From Paludibacteraceae bacterium (lineage in GTDB: Bacteria; Bacteroidota; Bacteroidia; Bacteroidales; Paludibacteraceae), in the NCBI GenBank assembly GCA_024401435.1, contig JAKSLB010000003.1, positions 144,977 through 208,976 of the forward strand: a DNA stretch of 64,000 bases. The letters run 5' to 3'. The notes under the pieces were generated by a model, which made no database searches, had not been told where the DNA came from, and saw nothing but the letters and a program-made list of their open reading frames with translations. Positions 18,056 through 27,701 of the stretch are shown one piece after another. Numbering within the stretch: position 1 is the first letter of the stretch; each line of letters starts with the position of its first letter. The position numbers and the translations under genes are program-made.

Positions 18056-19678
18056 TTAAGAATTAATCGAAATAATACGAGAACAGAATGCCAAGGAACT
18101 TTCACGATGAGCTATCACAACAATCGTTAACTCCTTGCAATTATCTGACAAAGATTGTAATGTCTGATTGATTTCCTGTTCTGTTTGTGTATCTACTGAA
18201 GACGTTGCTTCGTCGAGAAACAACACCTCTGGGGATTTATATATGGCACGAGCAATTCCAATTCGCTGACGTTGACCACCAGACATACGAGAGCCCGCTT
18301 CACCCATCTGTGTATGAATACCATTCGGAAGACTTTCAGCCCAATCTAACAAACAAGACAAACAAAGAACCTCTTTAATTTTATCTTCACTCACATCAGA
18401 TTGTCCCATTGCCACATTCTCTGCCAACGTACCCTGAAGAATATAGACATCCTGAGGAACATAGCCCACCTGACGTAACCAATCAGAATGCGTAGAATGA
18501 TTCAACTCCTTGTCATCTATCAACACTCGTCCCTCCTGCGGTTGGTAAAAGCCTAACAAAAGATTGAATAATGTACTCTTTCCAGAACCACTAACGCCAC
18601 AAAAGCCTATGCGTTCGCCCTTCTGAATAGACATAGAATAATTCTGGAAAACAGATGTTCCATCCGAAAAAGAAAAAGAAACATTCTCCATCTTCAATTC
18701 ATGTCGGAATGGAATTTTCTCTGACTCAGTCTCATCTTCTTGTTTATTTGTCAAGTTTTTTTCCAACAGATCGACCGAGAAAGTAGATTGTTGAATAGTA
18801 GACCATGCAGAAACAATATTACGGAAAGCAGGCATCAAACGGAATGCAGCCAAGGCGAAAGCTCCCCCTAACAATGCACTATTAGCTCCTTGAATTAGCA
18901 AAAGAAGTGCCAAACCAAATACCAAGGCTAACTCTGTCAATAGCGATGGAATTGAAAACATCATCACTATTTTTTCCCTGTATTTTGCAATCGTTTTCAA
19001 TCCAGAAGAAAAGGCACTCATCTGTTTCTCATAAGCATCATACACCTCCAATTCCGAAAATCCTCGGAACGTTTCCACCACGATTCGCGATTGTTGTCGA
19101 CGAGCATCCATCTCTTCCTTTCCACAAAGTTGCATTTTCCCTTTAAATAAAAAAGCGTAAACAGCAACTAATGGAATCATAACTGCAATCATCAAAAAGG
19201 AAAGTAACGGAGAGTACCAAACTAAAGCAGCAAAAATAAAAAGAACTAAAAAAGACTCTGCCACTATGGTATATAAACCTTGCAAAACGTTTACACAAAA
19301 CACCATACTAACAGACGTCACATCATTGGTTAAGGCAACAGGGCCAGACTCTTTGATAAAAAGAAGACCCTTTTTGTAATATTGCTCAAATAATGATGAA
19401 CTATAATAGCGATACTGATTCATCAAGTATCTCGTCTGAACTTTCGTCAACAACATAACAAGAAGGTTTTTGACAAGAATGAATAAAAAGATTGCACCAA
19501 AAACCATCATCATTTTATTCGTAGACGGATGCTCTTCCAACACCATTTTGAGCAAAGGAAATAAAGAAGCCAATCCCGCAAAATTCAAAAGAGAACGCAG
19601 CAACGCCATAAAAGAGAGCCACATACTACGTTTTTTATCCTCCGAAGATTGTAAATTATATATTCTTTTAACAATCAT
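18056..19678 (-). CDS. ABC exporter, fused membrane and ATPase domains
   Basis: 540 residues. The N-terminal half (about 1-300) has hydrophobic segments of an ABC type I exporter, and residues about 325-540 are the ATPase: Walker A GVSGSGKST, signature MSGGQRQR, Walker B VLFLDEATSSVD and the H-loop IVVIAHR. There is no N-terminal C39 peptidase domain, so any leader removal must come from elsewhere, possibly the S26 peptidase of the same operon. The start overlaps the preceding 50-residue gene by 4 bp (ATGA-type coupling). Likely exports a small peptide, lipid or glycan; the substrate is unknown. Confidence 0.93.
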   Translation of the reverse strand: MIVKRIYNLQSSEDKKRSMWLSFMALLRSLLNFAGLASLFPLLKMVLEEHPSTNKMMMVFGAIFLFILVKNLLVMLLTKVQTRYLMNQYRYYSSSLFEQYYKKGLLFIKESGPVALTNDVTSVSMVFCVNVLQGLYTIVAESFLVLFIFAALVWYSPLLSFLMIAVMIPLVAVYAFLFKGKMQLCGKEEMDARRQQSRIVVETFRGFSELEVYDAYEKQMSAFSSGLKTIAKYREKIVMMFSIPSLLTELALVFGLALLLLIQGANSALLGGAFALAAFRLMPAFRNIVSAWSTIQQSTFSVDLLEKNLTNKQEDETESEKIPFRHELKMENVSFSFSDGTSVFQNYSMSIQKGERIGFCGVSGSGKSTLFNLLLGFYQPQEGRVLIDDKELNHSTHSDWLRQVGYVPQDVYILQGTLAENVAMGQSDVSEDKIKEVLCLSCLLDWAESLPNGIHTQMGEAGSRMSGGQRQRIGIARAIYKSPEVLFLDEATSSVDTQTEQEINQTLQSLSDNCKELTIVVIAHRESSLAFCSRIISINS

Positions 19679-19827
19679 TTATTTACCTGTTCGCCTGATG
19701 AATTTCCTTGGTTATTATTCATTTTAGTTCGTAACTCCTTAATCTTCCGAATACGACTTTTAGCCTCCCAAGCTTTCTTCTTGATTTCGTACTCTTCTTG
19801 ATGTCTTTCTAAGAAATTATCTGCCAT
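19675..19827 (-). CDS. Small conserved-type protein, 50 residues
   Basis: The start is the ATG at 19827 (MADNFLERHQEEYEIKKK), 11 bp after the DUF2027 gene. Upstream in-frame codons overlap that gene and are not used. The protein is very hydrophilic, with a Lys/Arg/Glu-rich helix and a Gln/Asn/Gly/Ser tail, and has no cysteine. MADN-x-LE starts are familiar from small Bacteroidales proteins that follow DUF2027 genes, so a housekeeping small protein is the favoured reading. Its 4-bp overlap with the ABC exporter also makes it the only small reading frame placed like a precursor peptide in this operon. Confidence 0.7.
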   Translation of the reverse strand: MADNFLERHQEEYEIKKKAWEAKSRIRKIKELRTKMNNNQGNSSGEQVNK

Positions 19828-19838
19828 AGCCTCAACTT

Positions 19839-20885
19839 TTAACGGATTGTCACCATTGTAGCACCATAACCATACTCTTGAAACGAAGCATCCTGTACAT
19901 AGCAAGAAGAATATTTCAATTTCAATTGTTTTAGAATCTCTTTTCGTAAAACGCCATTCCCTTTTCCATGAATAAAGACAATCTTCTGACCTTTACGTTT
20001 TGCATTTTCTTGCATCAAGTTATTGAAAGTATCCAATTGATACTGAAGCATATCATTAGAAGACATACCATTTGTATTGTCGACCAACTGATTCATATGT
20101 AAATCCTTAACGATTATGTCCATAGGTTTCTGCTTCTGAGATATTTTCGCAGCAAAACGAGTCTCTTTCTGTTGAAGGACACGCTCCAATTCATCTTCCG
20201 TAACCATAGAAGCCACAGCAACATCATTTTGTATAACTGGACACATCAAAGCCAATTCGTCGAAATAATCATTTTCGACAAAGCTATGTAATTTATAAAA
20301 CTTAACAGCATTTTGTTTGATTTGCACATCATAAACAGGCTTTAACGTATAGGTACGTTTTTGTTTCAGTGCCAATATTTGAATTCTTAATTGTTCCCAA
20401 TCATTCAAATCATTTCTATCCACTTCCTGCAAAAGTATTTTGGTGTTGGGTTGAATAAAGCCAACAGTCTTACTAACAAACTTTGTTCCAACCATTGCAG
20501 CAATGTTATAAGACAAATAATAATTACTATCATTTATCAAATAAGCATCAAAATTAGTAGAAGAAAGAACCTTTTCATTTTGCGGCAAAAATGCTAAAAA
20601 AACATTGAGTATTTCACCTTCTGGCGTATCTTCCTGAGGTTTATAGGGTTCCGATTCTTGTTCTTTCTCGACAAAATCTTCTAACGTCTCTATTTCCTTC
20701 TCTTTTTTCTTTTCCTGCGTGTGAATCGTATTTTCAGTTTCCACCACCACACATTCACGAGCAAGTGTTGGCACATCAAAGCCATCATCATCTGTCACCA
20801 TCACCAATTCTCGATTGACGATTTTCGTCACAACCCCACCGCCTACAGCGTTTAGGAAACGCACTCTATCTCCAACTTTTACCAT
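19839..20885 (-). CDS. DUF2027 protein with C-terminal Smr domain
   Basis: 348 residues from the ATG at 20885 (an in-frame TTG lies 6 bp upstream). The N-terminal part has a small beta domain (VKVGDRVRFLNAVGGGVV) and an acidic Lys/Glu linker. The middle DUF2027 region lies at about 85-230. The last 75 residues form an Smr domain (VFIHGKGNGVLRKEIL, then YGATMVTIR), a fold with nicking nuclease activity in MutS2 and RNA-related roles elsewhere. The combination is typical of Bacteroidales. It is first in the operon leading to the ABC exporter, with a TATTTTTG box upstream. Confidence 0.9.
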   Translation of the reverse strand: MVKVGDRVRFLNAVGGGVVTKIVNRELVMVTDDDGFDVPTLARECVVVETENTIHTQEKKKEKEIETLEDFVEKEQESEPYKPQEDTPEGEILNVFLAFLPQNEKVLSSTNFDAYLINDSNYYLSYNIAAMVGTKFVSKTVGFIQPNTKILLQEVDRNDLNDWEQLRIQILALKQKRTYTLKPVYDVQIKQNAVKFYKLHSFVENDYFDELALMCPVIQNDVAVASMVTEDELERVLQQKETRFAAKISQKQKPMDIIVKDLHMNQLVDNTNGMSSNDMLQYQLDTFNNLMQENAKRKGQKIVFIHGKGNGVLRKEILKQLKLKYSSCYVQDASFQEYGYGATMVTIR

Positions 20886-20901
20886 ATGCAATATTTTTTT
20901 A

Positions 20902-20936
20902 CAAAAATACAGAATATAAAGAATTTTAACAACAAA
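20902..20936 (-). promoter_or_regulatory. Putative promoter of the DUF2027-exporter operon
   Basis: Minus-strand TATTTTTG (20902-20909) matches TAnnTTTG, and TTTG (20933-20936) lies 23 bp upstream, slightly long for the -33 spacing. The box is 16 bp from the ATG at 20885, giving a very short leader. Confidence 0.45.
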
Positions 20937-21215
20937 AAAAGATATGCTTATTTATCAAGCAATAAAGATAATAAATTACCCTTGTTATGAAAAAACGAAG
21001 TCCGTGGTTTTTCATTCCATTCAACACTTCATCACCCATGATGTTTTTAACTTTAAATGTTATTTTTCTCTCTTCAAAGGTAGAACAACACAGAAGAAAT
21101 ATTCTTCATCATTTCATCATCAATATTAATTTCTTTTAATATCAACTTTATCGTCATTCATCGATAAAATCCCTCCATACGTAGTAATATATTTTTTCGT
21201 CTATCATTTTTTTTA

Positions 21216-21223
21216 TAATTTTG
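21216..21223 (+). promoter_or_regulatory. -7 box upstream of queA
   Basis: TAATTTTG fits TAnnTTTG, about 35 bp before the queA ATG at 21259. The expected -33 region is T-rich but lacks a clean TTTG. Confidence 0.45.
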
Positions 21224-21258
21224 TGCACTGAAAAAGAAACATCAATACGTTGATTGAC

Positions 21259-22476
21259 ATGCAAAAACCAAAAGACATCGCCATTGAAAATTTCAACTAC
21301 GATCTTCCAGATGAGCGTATCGCAAAATTCCCATTAGAGAAAAGAGATGAATCCAAATTGTTGCTTTACAACAACGGAGCTATATCTCATACAATTTTCA
21401 AAAATTTAGCACAACAACTAAATAGTGGAGATTTATTGGTTTGTAACAACACAAAGGTTATTCAAGCACGACTTCTATTTCAAAAAGAAACGGGTGCACA
21501 CATTGAGGTCTTCTGTCTTGAACCTATTTCTCCTCACGACTACGTACTTACCTTCCAAACCACAAAAGAATGTACATGGAAATGTATGATAGGAAATGCC
21601 AGCAAATGGAAACATGACACCATTCTTGAGAAAAAGGTAATGATTGAGGGTAAAGAGTTAATCTTCAAAGCCGAACGTGGAGAAACCATCGGCAATGCTC
21701 ATTATGTTCGTTTCTTTTGGGATGACGAGACAATCAACTTCGCCTCTATTCTTGATGCATTTGGTGTCCTTCCCATTCCACCATATTTGCACAGAGAAAC
21801 TGTAGAACGTGATAAGGTAACTTATCAAACAGTCTATTCGAAAATTAAAGGTTCCGTAGCAGCACCTACAGCAGGACTACACTTTACCAATGATGTTTTC
21901 GACTCGCTTCGTGAGAAAAACATTGAATGCGAAGAGGTAACTCTTCATGTAGGTGCAGGCACATTTCAACCCGTAAAGTCCGAAACAATCGGAGATCACG
22001 AGATGCACACCGAATGGATTTCTGTCAAGAAATCTGTCATCGAGAAAATTCGTCAAGCAGGGAAAGTGGTTGCTGTCGGTACTACCTCCGTTCGCACATT
22101 AGAAAGTCTTTATTACATCGGCTGCCAATTGGCTGAAAATGATCAACTGGCAGAAACAGATTTAAAAGTAACACAATGGATGCCATACGAAAGTGGGTAT
22201 TCACTATCTACTGAAGAGGCTTTAGATGCCATTCTACACTACATGCAGGCAAATGAGTTAGAAACAATTAATGCCAACACACAAATTATTATCGTACCAG
22301 GGTACACTTTCCATCTTGTGAAAGCAATCATCACCAATTTTCACCAACCACAAAGTACCTTATTACTACTTATCTCGGCTTTTGTAGGTGACGATTGGAA
22401 GAAGATGTATGCTTATGCAATGGACAATGGATTTCGATTTTTAAGCTATGGGGATAGCTCTCTATTAAAGAAATAA
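21259..22476 (+). CDS. queA: S-adenosylmethionine:tRNA ribosyltransferase-isomerase
   Basis: 405 residues. It transfers and isomerises the ribosyl part of SAM onto 7-aminomethyl-deazaguanine in tRNA, making epoxyqueuosine. Family motifs are YDLPDERIAKFPLEKRD, LLVCNNTKVI.ARL, GSVAAPTAGLHFT, EVTLHVGAGTFQPV and TNFHQPQSTLL.L. The ATG at 21259 is chosen over an in-frame TTG at 21250. It is the longer Bacteroidetes form, with an insert before the C-terminal catalytic segment. It is a single gene, followed after 31 bp by a small lipoprotein gene. Confidence 0.92.
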   Translation: MQKPKDIAIENFNYDLPDERIAKFPLEKRDESKLLLYNNGAISHTIFKNLAQQLNSGDLLVCNNTKVIQARLLFQKETGAHIEVFCLEPISPHDYVLTFQTTKECTWKCMIGNASKWKHDTILEKKVMIEGKELIFKAERGETIGNAHYVRFFWDDETINFASILDAFGVLPIPPYLHRETVERDKVTYQTVYSKIKGSVAAPTAGLHFTNDVFDSLREKNIECEEVTLHVGAGTFQPVKSETIGDHEMHTEWISVKKSVIEKIRQAGKVVAVGTTSVRTLESLYYIGCQLAENDQLAETDLKVTQWMPYESGYSLSTEEALDAILHYMQANELETINANTQIIIVPGYTFHLVKAIITNFHQPQSTLLLLISAFVGDDWKKMYAYAMDNGFRFLSYGDSSLLKK

Positions 22477-22507
22477 ACTATTGAATAACAATTTAAAACA
22501 CAACAAC

Positions 22508-23032
22508 ATGAATACCAAAAAATTATTTAATTTGCTTTTAGTATGCCTATGTTATGGCATATTTACCGCTTGTACTTTCGAGGGAGATGGCACAGAAGAT
22601 GATCCTACAGCGTATGAAAACGCTATTACAATTGACGGAACCAAGTATCTTATTGACTCCTATAATTGTACTGTTTCACCTACGACAGATCTTAAATTCG
22701 TTGACAATTCAACGGGAACAACAGTTGTTGTAAAGAAAAAGGGAGAAGCTCTTCCAACATATATAGATAACAATCTATTAGACTATAACGACTGGTCCAT
22801 TGACGTCACTGAAATAAAATCAAATGGCACAAAAATTCTATATCATTACGAAAATCTTAACTCATATGATTTAGAGAACGGTATCAAAACATATTGGACT
22901 GCACCCGATGTTGCATCTATCTATATGGAAGACGCAGAAGATTACCTAACCGTTAAAATGAACCTAGACTTAGGCAAATTTGACAAAAAAGGTGTGGTAA
23001 AATTATATTGCTGTATGATAAAAGATTATTAA
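22508..23032 (+). CDS. Small lipoprotein, unknown function
   Basis: 174 residues from the ATG at 22508; in-frame codons upstream begin with TTG and would spoil the signal. The signal is LLLVCLCYGIFTAC with lipobox Cys22, followed by an acidic stretch EGDGTEDD that is typical of surface-exposed Bacteroidales lipoproteins. The mature part is rich in Asp, Thr and Tyr, probably a beta fold. It precedes the T9SS type B substrate by 40 bp and may belong to the same transcript. No family recognised. Confidence 0.8.
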   Translation: MNTKKLFNLLLVCLCYGIFTACTFEGDGTEDDPTAYENAITIDGTKYLIDSYNCTVSPTTDLKFVDNSTGTTVVVKKKGEALPTYIDNNLLDYNDWSIDVTEIKSNGTKILYHYENLNSYDLENGIKTYWTAPDVASIYMEDAEDYLTVKMNLDLGKFDKKGVVKLYCCMIKDY

Positions 23033-23072
23033 CATCAAAAATCAAATCAAACAAATTTCAAACAATAAAGTT

Positions 23073-26000
23073 ATGGCAAAACTTTTATTAAGAATTTTTA
23101 CGTTATTTGGGTTCTTGTTTATTCTATCTAATGTATATTCGGAGGGTATATTAATATTCGAAATATCAGACGCACAAAACAAGCCAGTTTCAGGTCTTAC
23201 CATCGACGTAAAAAAAGATGGGAAACTTCACAGATCATACACAACGAATGAGAGTGGACGTTTAGTGGATGCTTTTATTCCTGAAGGCACGTACACCTAC
23301 TCCTTTGATTTTGGAGATTTAAATTCTGGAACATTCGTTGTAAAAGATGGTGATTACACATGGATTAACCTAGACTACAGATTGTGGACTATCACATTTA
23401 AAGATGACGAAGATACGCCTTTAGCCAACAAAAAGGCAACAATATACAAAGTCAATGAAGATAACACAGAGACTCTTGTCAGTGAAAAAATGTCAGACGT
23501 AGCAGGAATCACAGAATTCCTTGTACCTGAAGGAAAGTACAAATATTCAACTTTCCGTGGTTCTAACTACCAAGAGGTCAAAGACCAGAACATCAACACG
23601 GCAATTGGTGTCACAAGTGGTGAAATCACCCACCAAACACACTTCTGCTTCATCAACGATAAAAAAGAAAATCTAACCATCTTTGCGAAAGACATTTCTG
23701 TGACACACATTGCACCAGATAGTGTCTACATCTTTGGTTCGGTTGACGCTCACAGTAAAACCATTTCTCATGGTTATTATTTATACAACACAACGGAAAG
23801 TTATGTTTCTTGTCCTGCTGGAACTTACACATGTACTGTGGAGACACAAGACTACGGCAACATATCCGACACTTTTATAGTAGACGATAATGACCCACTT
23901 ATTGACAACATCGTCTATCTCGTATTACCTACTCTTCCAGACACATCAAAAGGTGATGATGATGAGAAGAAAAAAGAGTTATATAAATTGGAAGCTGCTG
24001 ATACAATTTCTCCACAGACACCTATAAAATTGAAAGTATATGCTATCTTGGAGGATGACCACACAACACCTATCGCAAACGCTCTTTCTTCTCTTCTTAA
24101 ATCATCCGATTACGAAATACGTTCTCCCTATGCTTTCACAAACGACTCTGGTTTCGTTATTTGGTATGTAGCACCCGATACTTTTGATATCGCCATTTTG
24201 AATGATACATTAAAAAAAGTAGGAATAGACAAAGATTCCACCATCTATATGTATATCAATTCAAGTGATTTCACCAAAATCTATTTTGATTTCTACTTAG
24301 GAACAGAAAAATTCAATCCAACGTCTGTAGATCAAATCCTTGTGTGGCCTTCGGATGAAGAAGAGGCAATATTTACCATATATGGGGAAAAAGGTGAAGA
24401 TTACGCATATGATGATCCTATTCTTCTTCCTTATAACACGTATAGTTATTCATTCTATTTGGAGGAAAAAGATTATCATCGAAGATTCATCAAAGATTTT
24501 ACCGTAAGAAGAGGTGACACTCTCATTCGAAACAAAACAACATTGGAACCTTTCTACACACTCAACATTGAGATGCGTGACATCAACGGATTGAACTTTG
24601 AATCTAGACAATATATCGAAATCAATCAATATGGTTTCACCTCTCGATTAGTAACAGATAGTTTAGGTTTCTATACGGGTCGTCACATTATCGGTGATTA
24701 CACTCTTAGTGCATTGGGTGACACACAAAGTTTCACTCTGAATGCTGATACTACCATCTATTTCCAATCGAAAGCGTTAAACTCCCAAAAAGTGAAATTC
24801 CAATTCTTGCACGATGGTAACCTAGTTTACCCTCAAATCATGAATATGGACATTTACACAAACGAAGAAACACCTTATTCTAAAGCAATTTCTCATTTTT
24901 ATGAGGAATATGAAGGAAATACAAACGTATGGGTATTCGATGAACCAACTATTTGCGAAGTTAATAAATATTACATAGAATATGTTTTGAAGGATTATGA
25001 CTACAACGGGACCTTCAAACTTAACTTTGAAATTGTTCCTTCTCTCTCCCCTGACACACTCATCTATATTGTAGTCCCTGTCAAACGTTCTGTTACCATC
25101 ACCATTAAAGATGCCAACCTCGATTTGGTCAACGGTGTATTCGGAAACATCTACAAATATGATGAGAACGGTGTTTTACAAGAGAGTACAGATTACGATG
25201 ACGGATCGCATGCAGGTCTTAGAACCAATTCCGCAGGTAACATCATCGACCATTTGGTACCTGGTAGATATCAAATTAGAATCCTGGATATTGCAAGAGA
25301 CTTCATCGTTAAAGACTACGATTTAAGTTTCGATATTATTTCAGGAACGAAATTGTATGATGTAAAATACATAGTCCTTTACGAAACAAGCAAGAAGCCT
25401 GCAACAGACCTGTTACTCGATGTGAATAAAGACAACAACTTCTATAATGCCACTTATACAGATCAAGACGGAAAAGTAGAGTTGTTCTGTGAAACTGGAG
25501 ATTACTCCTATCATTTACATTATGACAATGGATATGATGGAAACTACACTTTAAAGAAAGACACCACCATCTATCTATACGTAAAAGACCCTATCCATAT
25601 CGACTCCATGGAGATTTTAGGTTGCGCATGTTTGTCTCACAATGACTCTATTCCACTCAACATTACGATTCTTCCTGAAGATGCAACATTAAAGGAGATT
25701 GACTGGTCTGTCGACAACGACATTCTTGCGCACATAACTAGTGAAGGTGTTTTAATCACTCACAATGTAAATACCGACGGATTTATCACTATTACAGCAT
25801 CCAGCAAAGATGGTAGTGGCGTCACTGCAACCAGAAAATTCTTTGTGGGAGATGGTAATTGCGGTCCTAACCAATTCCTTCGTTATGACAACACTTCTGA
25901 AACTGAAATACCTTTGACCACAGATAGTGTTAAAGTGATAATTTATACTACAGATAAAGACGAATTCACTCACGTCTATCTATTCCAAACATCTTCTGAT

Positions 26001-27683
26001 TCTATTCATTGGACAAACGCATATGGTCCAACATCAGAAACTGAATTTGTCATGCCTGCCCAAAACATCAAGAAAGATATGTTATTTAGAGCTCTTGTTG
26101 CCAACTCAGAAAAAGACATTCTAAAATTTGCAGAAGACAACGATGCCGATTGTGGAAGTAACAAAATCACCAATACACTTTCCATTCGTTTAAATCATCT
26201 TGTTCCTTCCAATTGGCCAGACTCAATCTGTTCAACACAAGAAGAAGTAACATTCACTATAGACGAAAATCAAATAGGAACCATTGCAAATGGTTATCAA
26301 CTTGTATGGTCTAAAAAGCTCGGTGGCGAATCTGACTACACTCGCTTAGAATACGATGGTGAAAAATCCATCACTATTCCTGCTCAACCCGGCATGACAA
26401 TCAAAGCAGCAATTCAAAAAGGCGATTCTGCCATCAGTTCATTCGAGCAAACACTCTTCATTGAAGAGAACCCTGTCTTCCACTTAACAACAAGTCAGGA
26501 TACGGTTTGTCGAGGTGATGAAGTGAAACTAACAGTCGTTGTGACCGAAGGAGCCATCAGCAATCCTATTTGGAGTGATGGTACCAAAGACACCACTACA
26601 ACTGTCAATGCTACAACAGACCTTTATACAATAAAAGCAGAATCTTACTATGGTCTTTGTGAATCACAAACAGACACCATTCGTTTAGTACTTGATGAAC
26701 CGATAGATTTCGAATTGAAACTAGACAAAGAGGTGATTTGTTCTACCGATACCAATGGAATCATCATCTCAATCGATAGTACCAACCATATTTTAGGTGA
26801 CATCGTGTGGGATGACAATTCAACAGCAGACACTCTTCACATCACGCCAAAAGAGAGTGGTTCTAACAAAGCAACCGTTCAATCTCTTTACAACAAATGT
26901 TTGAGTGTGACAAAATACATTCCTTACGAAGTGCGTCAACCATTGTCAGTTGCCATCAGTACAGACCAATTCGACATCTGTCAATATGGTAACGACTCCA
27001 TCACATTAACAGCAGAAGTAACTTCTGGTGAAGCCAAACTCTACAACTGGTGGGATGGAACTCAAAGCAAGGAAAATCATCACACGTTTGTTCCTCAAAA
27101 GAATATGAGTCCATGGGTATACATCTCTGATAATGTATGTGCTGATTCCGACAAAGACTCATTGGATATTCAAGTGGCAAAACCTGCTACCATTCAACTA
27201 TCCTCTAGCAACAAGGTGTTTGAATATGGAGTTGACATTCATTTAATTGCCGATACATCTTCATTCATCTACGGACCCTATTCATGGTATTCGATAGATG
27301 CTGACGGTGATGAGCAACTAATAACAGTTAGTGACGAAATAGAATTAGACAATATGCCTAATGGAGACGTCACCTACCATATAGTGGCAGAGAATGGAGC
27401 TTGTCCTAAGATTGAAAGTAATTCAATCAAAGCAACGTTGGTTGACAATATAGTCATACCTACAGTCTTTACTCCTTACACCGTAGATGGTGAGAACGAT
27501 GACTTTATGCCTGGTTATCCAGTTATCATTTATGATCGATATGGAGACATCGTATGCAACTCATCCAATGGTTGGGACGGATACTACAAAGGAAAGCTCT
27601 CTGACCCTGGCGTCTACATTTATGTCTTGACATTAAAAGACGGCAGAGTCGTAAAAGGTACAATTGAAATATTCAGAAAATAA
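23073..27683 (+). CDS. Giant secreted protein with type B T9SS sorting domain (CHU_C)
   Basis: 1536 residues with a signal peptide (1-23). The N-terminal 840 or so residues are serial beta domains of the prealbumin/Cna-B or carboxypeptidase-regulatory type, each opening with a pattern like I-x-D-x3-P-V-x-G-L and containing GxYxY strands. About 850-935 resembles a bacterial Ig-like (Big_2) domain (WSVDNDILAHITSEGVL). Further Ig/PKD-like segments follow. The C-terminal 75 residues form the gliding-associated type B signal: VFTPYTVDGENDDF, then YDRYGDIV, WDGYYKG, GVYIYVLTLKDG and GTIEIFRK. Probably exported by T9SS and anchored through the neighbouring PorP/SprF protein. An adhesin role is inference. 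Confidence 0.9.
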   Translation: MAKLLLRIFTLFGFLFILSNVYSEGILIFEISDAQNKPVSGLTIDVKKDGKLHRSYTTNESGRLVDAFIPEGTYTYSFDFGDLNSGTFVVKDGDYTWINLDYRLWTITFKDDEDTPLANKKATIYKVNEDNTETLVSEKMSDVAGITEFLVPEGKYKYSTFRGSNYQEVKDQNINTAIGVTSGEITHQTHFCFINDKKENLTIFAKDISVTHIAPDSVYIFGSVDAHSKTISHGYYLYNTTESYVSCPAGTYTCTVETQDYGNISDTFIVDDNDPLIDNIVYLVLPTLPDTSKGDDDEKKKELYKLEAADTISPQTPIKLKVYAILEDDHTTPIANALSSLLKSSDYEIRSPYAFTNDSGFVIWYVAPDTFDIAILNDTLKKVGIDKDSTIYMYINSSDFTKIYFDFYLGTEKFNPTSVDQILVWPSDEEEAIFTIYGEKGEDYAYDDPILLPYNTYSYSFYLEEKDYHRRFIKDFTVRRGDTLIRNKTTLEPFYTLNIEMRDINGLNFESRQYIEINQYGFTSRLVTDSLGFYTGRHIIGDYTLSALGDTQSFTLNADTTIYFQSKALNSQKVKFQFLHDGNLVYPQIMNMDIYTNEETPYSKAISHFYEEYEGNTNVWVFDEPTICEVNKYYIEYVLKDYDYNGTFKLNFEIVPSLSPDTLIYIVVPVKRSVTITIKDANLDLVNGVFGNIYKYDENGVLQESTDYDDGSHAGLRTNSAGNIIDHLVPGRYQIRILDIARDFIVKDYDLSFDIISGTKLYDVKYIVLYETSKKPATDLLLDVNKDNNFYNATYTDQDGKVELFCETGDYSYHLHYDNGYDGNYTLKKDTTIYLYVKDPIHIDSMEILGCACLSHNDSIPLNITILPEDATLKEIDWSVDNDILAHITSEGVLITHNVNTDGFITITASSKDGSGVTATRKFFVGDGNCGPNQFLRYDNTSETEIPLTTDSVKVIIYTTDKDEFTHVYLFQTSSDSIHWTNAYGPTSETEFVMPAQNIKKDMLFRALVANSEKDILKFAEDNDADCGSNKITNTLSIRLNHLVPSNWPDSICSTQEEVTFTIDENQIGTIANGYQLVWSKKLGGESDYTRLEYDGEKSITIPAQPGMTIKAAIQKGDSAISSFEQTLFIEENPVFHLTTSQDTVCRGDEVKLTVVVTEGAISNPIWSDGTKDTTTTVNATTDLYTIKAESYYGLCESQTDTIRLVLDEPIDFELKLDKEVICSTDTNGIIISIDSTNHILGDIVWDDNSTADTLHITPKESGSNKATVQSLYNKCLSVTKYIPYEVRQPLSVAISTDQFDICQYGNDSITLTAEVTSGEAKLYNWWDGTQSKENHHTFVPQKNMSPWVYISDNVCADSDKDSLDIQVAKPATIQLSSSNKVFEYGVDIHLIADTSSFIYGPYSWYSIDADGDEQLITVSDEIELDNMPNGDVTYHIVAENGACPKIESNSIKATLVDNIVIPTVFTPYTVDGENDDFMPGYPVIIYDRYGDIVCNSSNGWDGYYKGKLSDPGVYIYVLTLKDGRVVKGTIEIFRK

Positions 27684-27701
27684 TTTAGAAGGGAAACGAT
27701 A

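Larger units (their letters stand above)
20886..21258. other. Divergent intergenic region
   Basis: AT-rich 373-bp gap between the divergent DUF2027 and queA genes. Apart from the two promoter candidates I see no gene, RNA or strong repeat in it. Confidence 0.6.
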
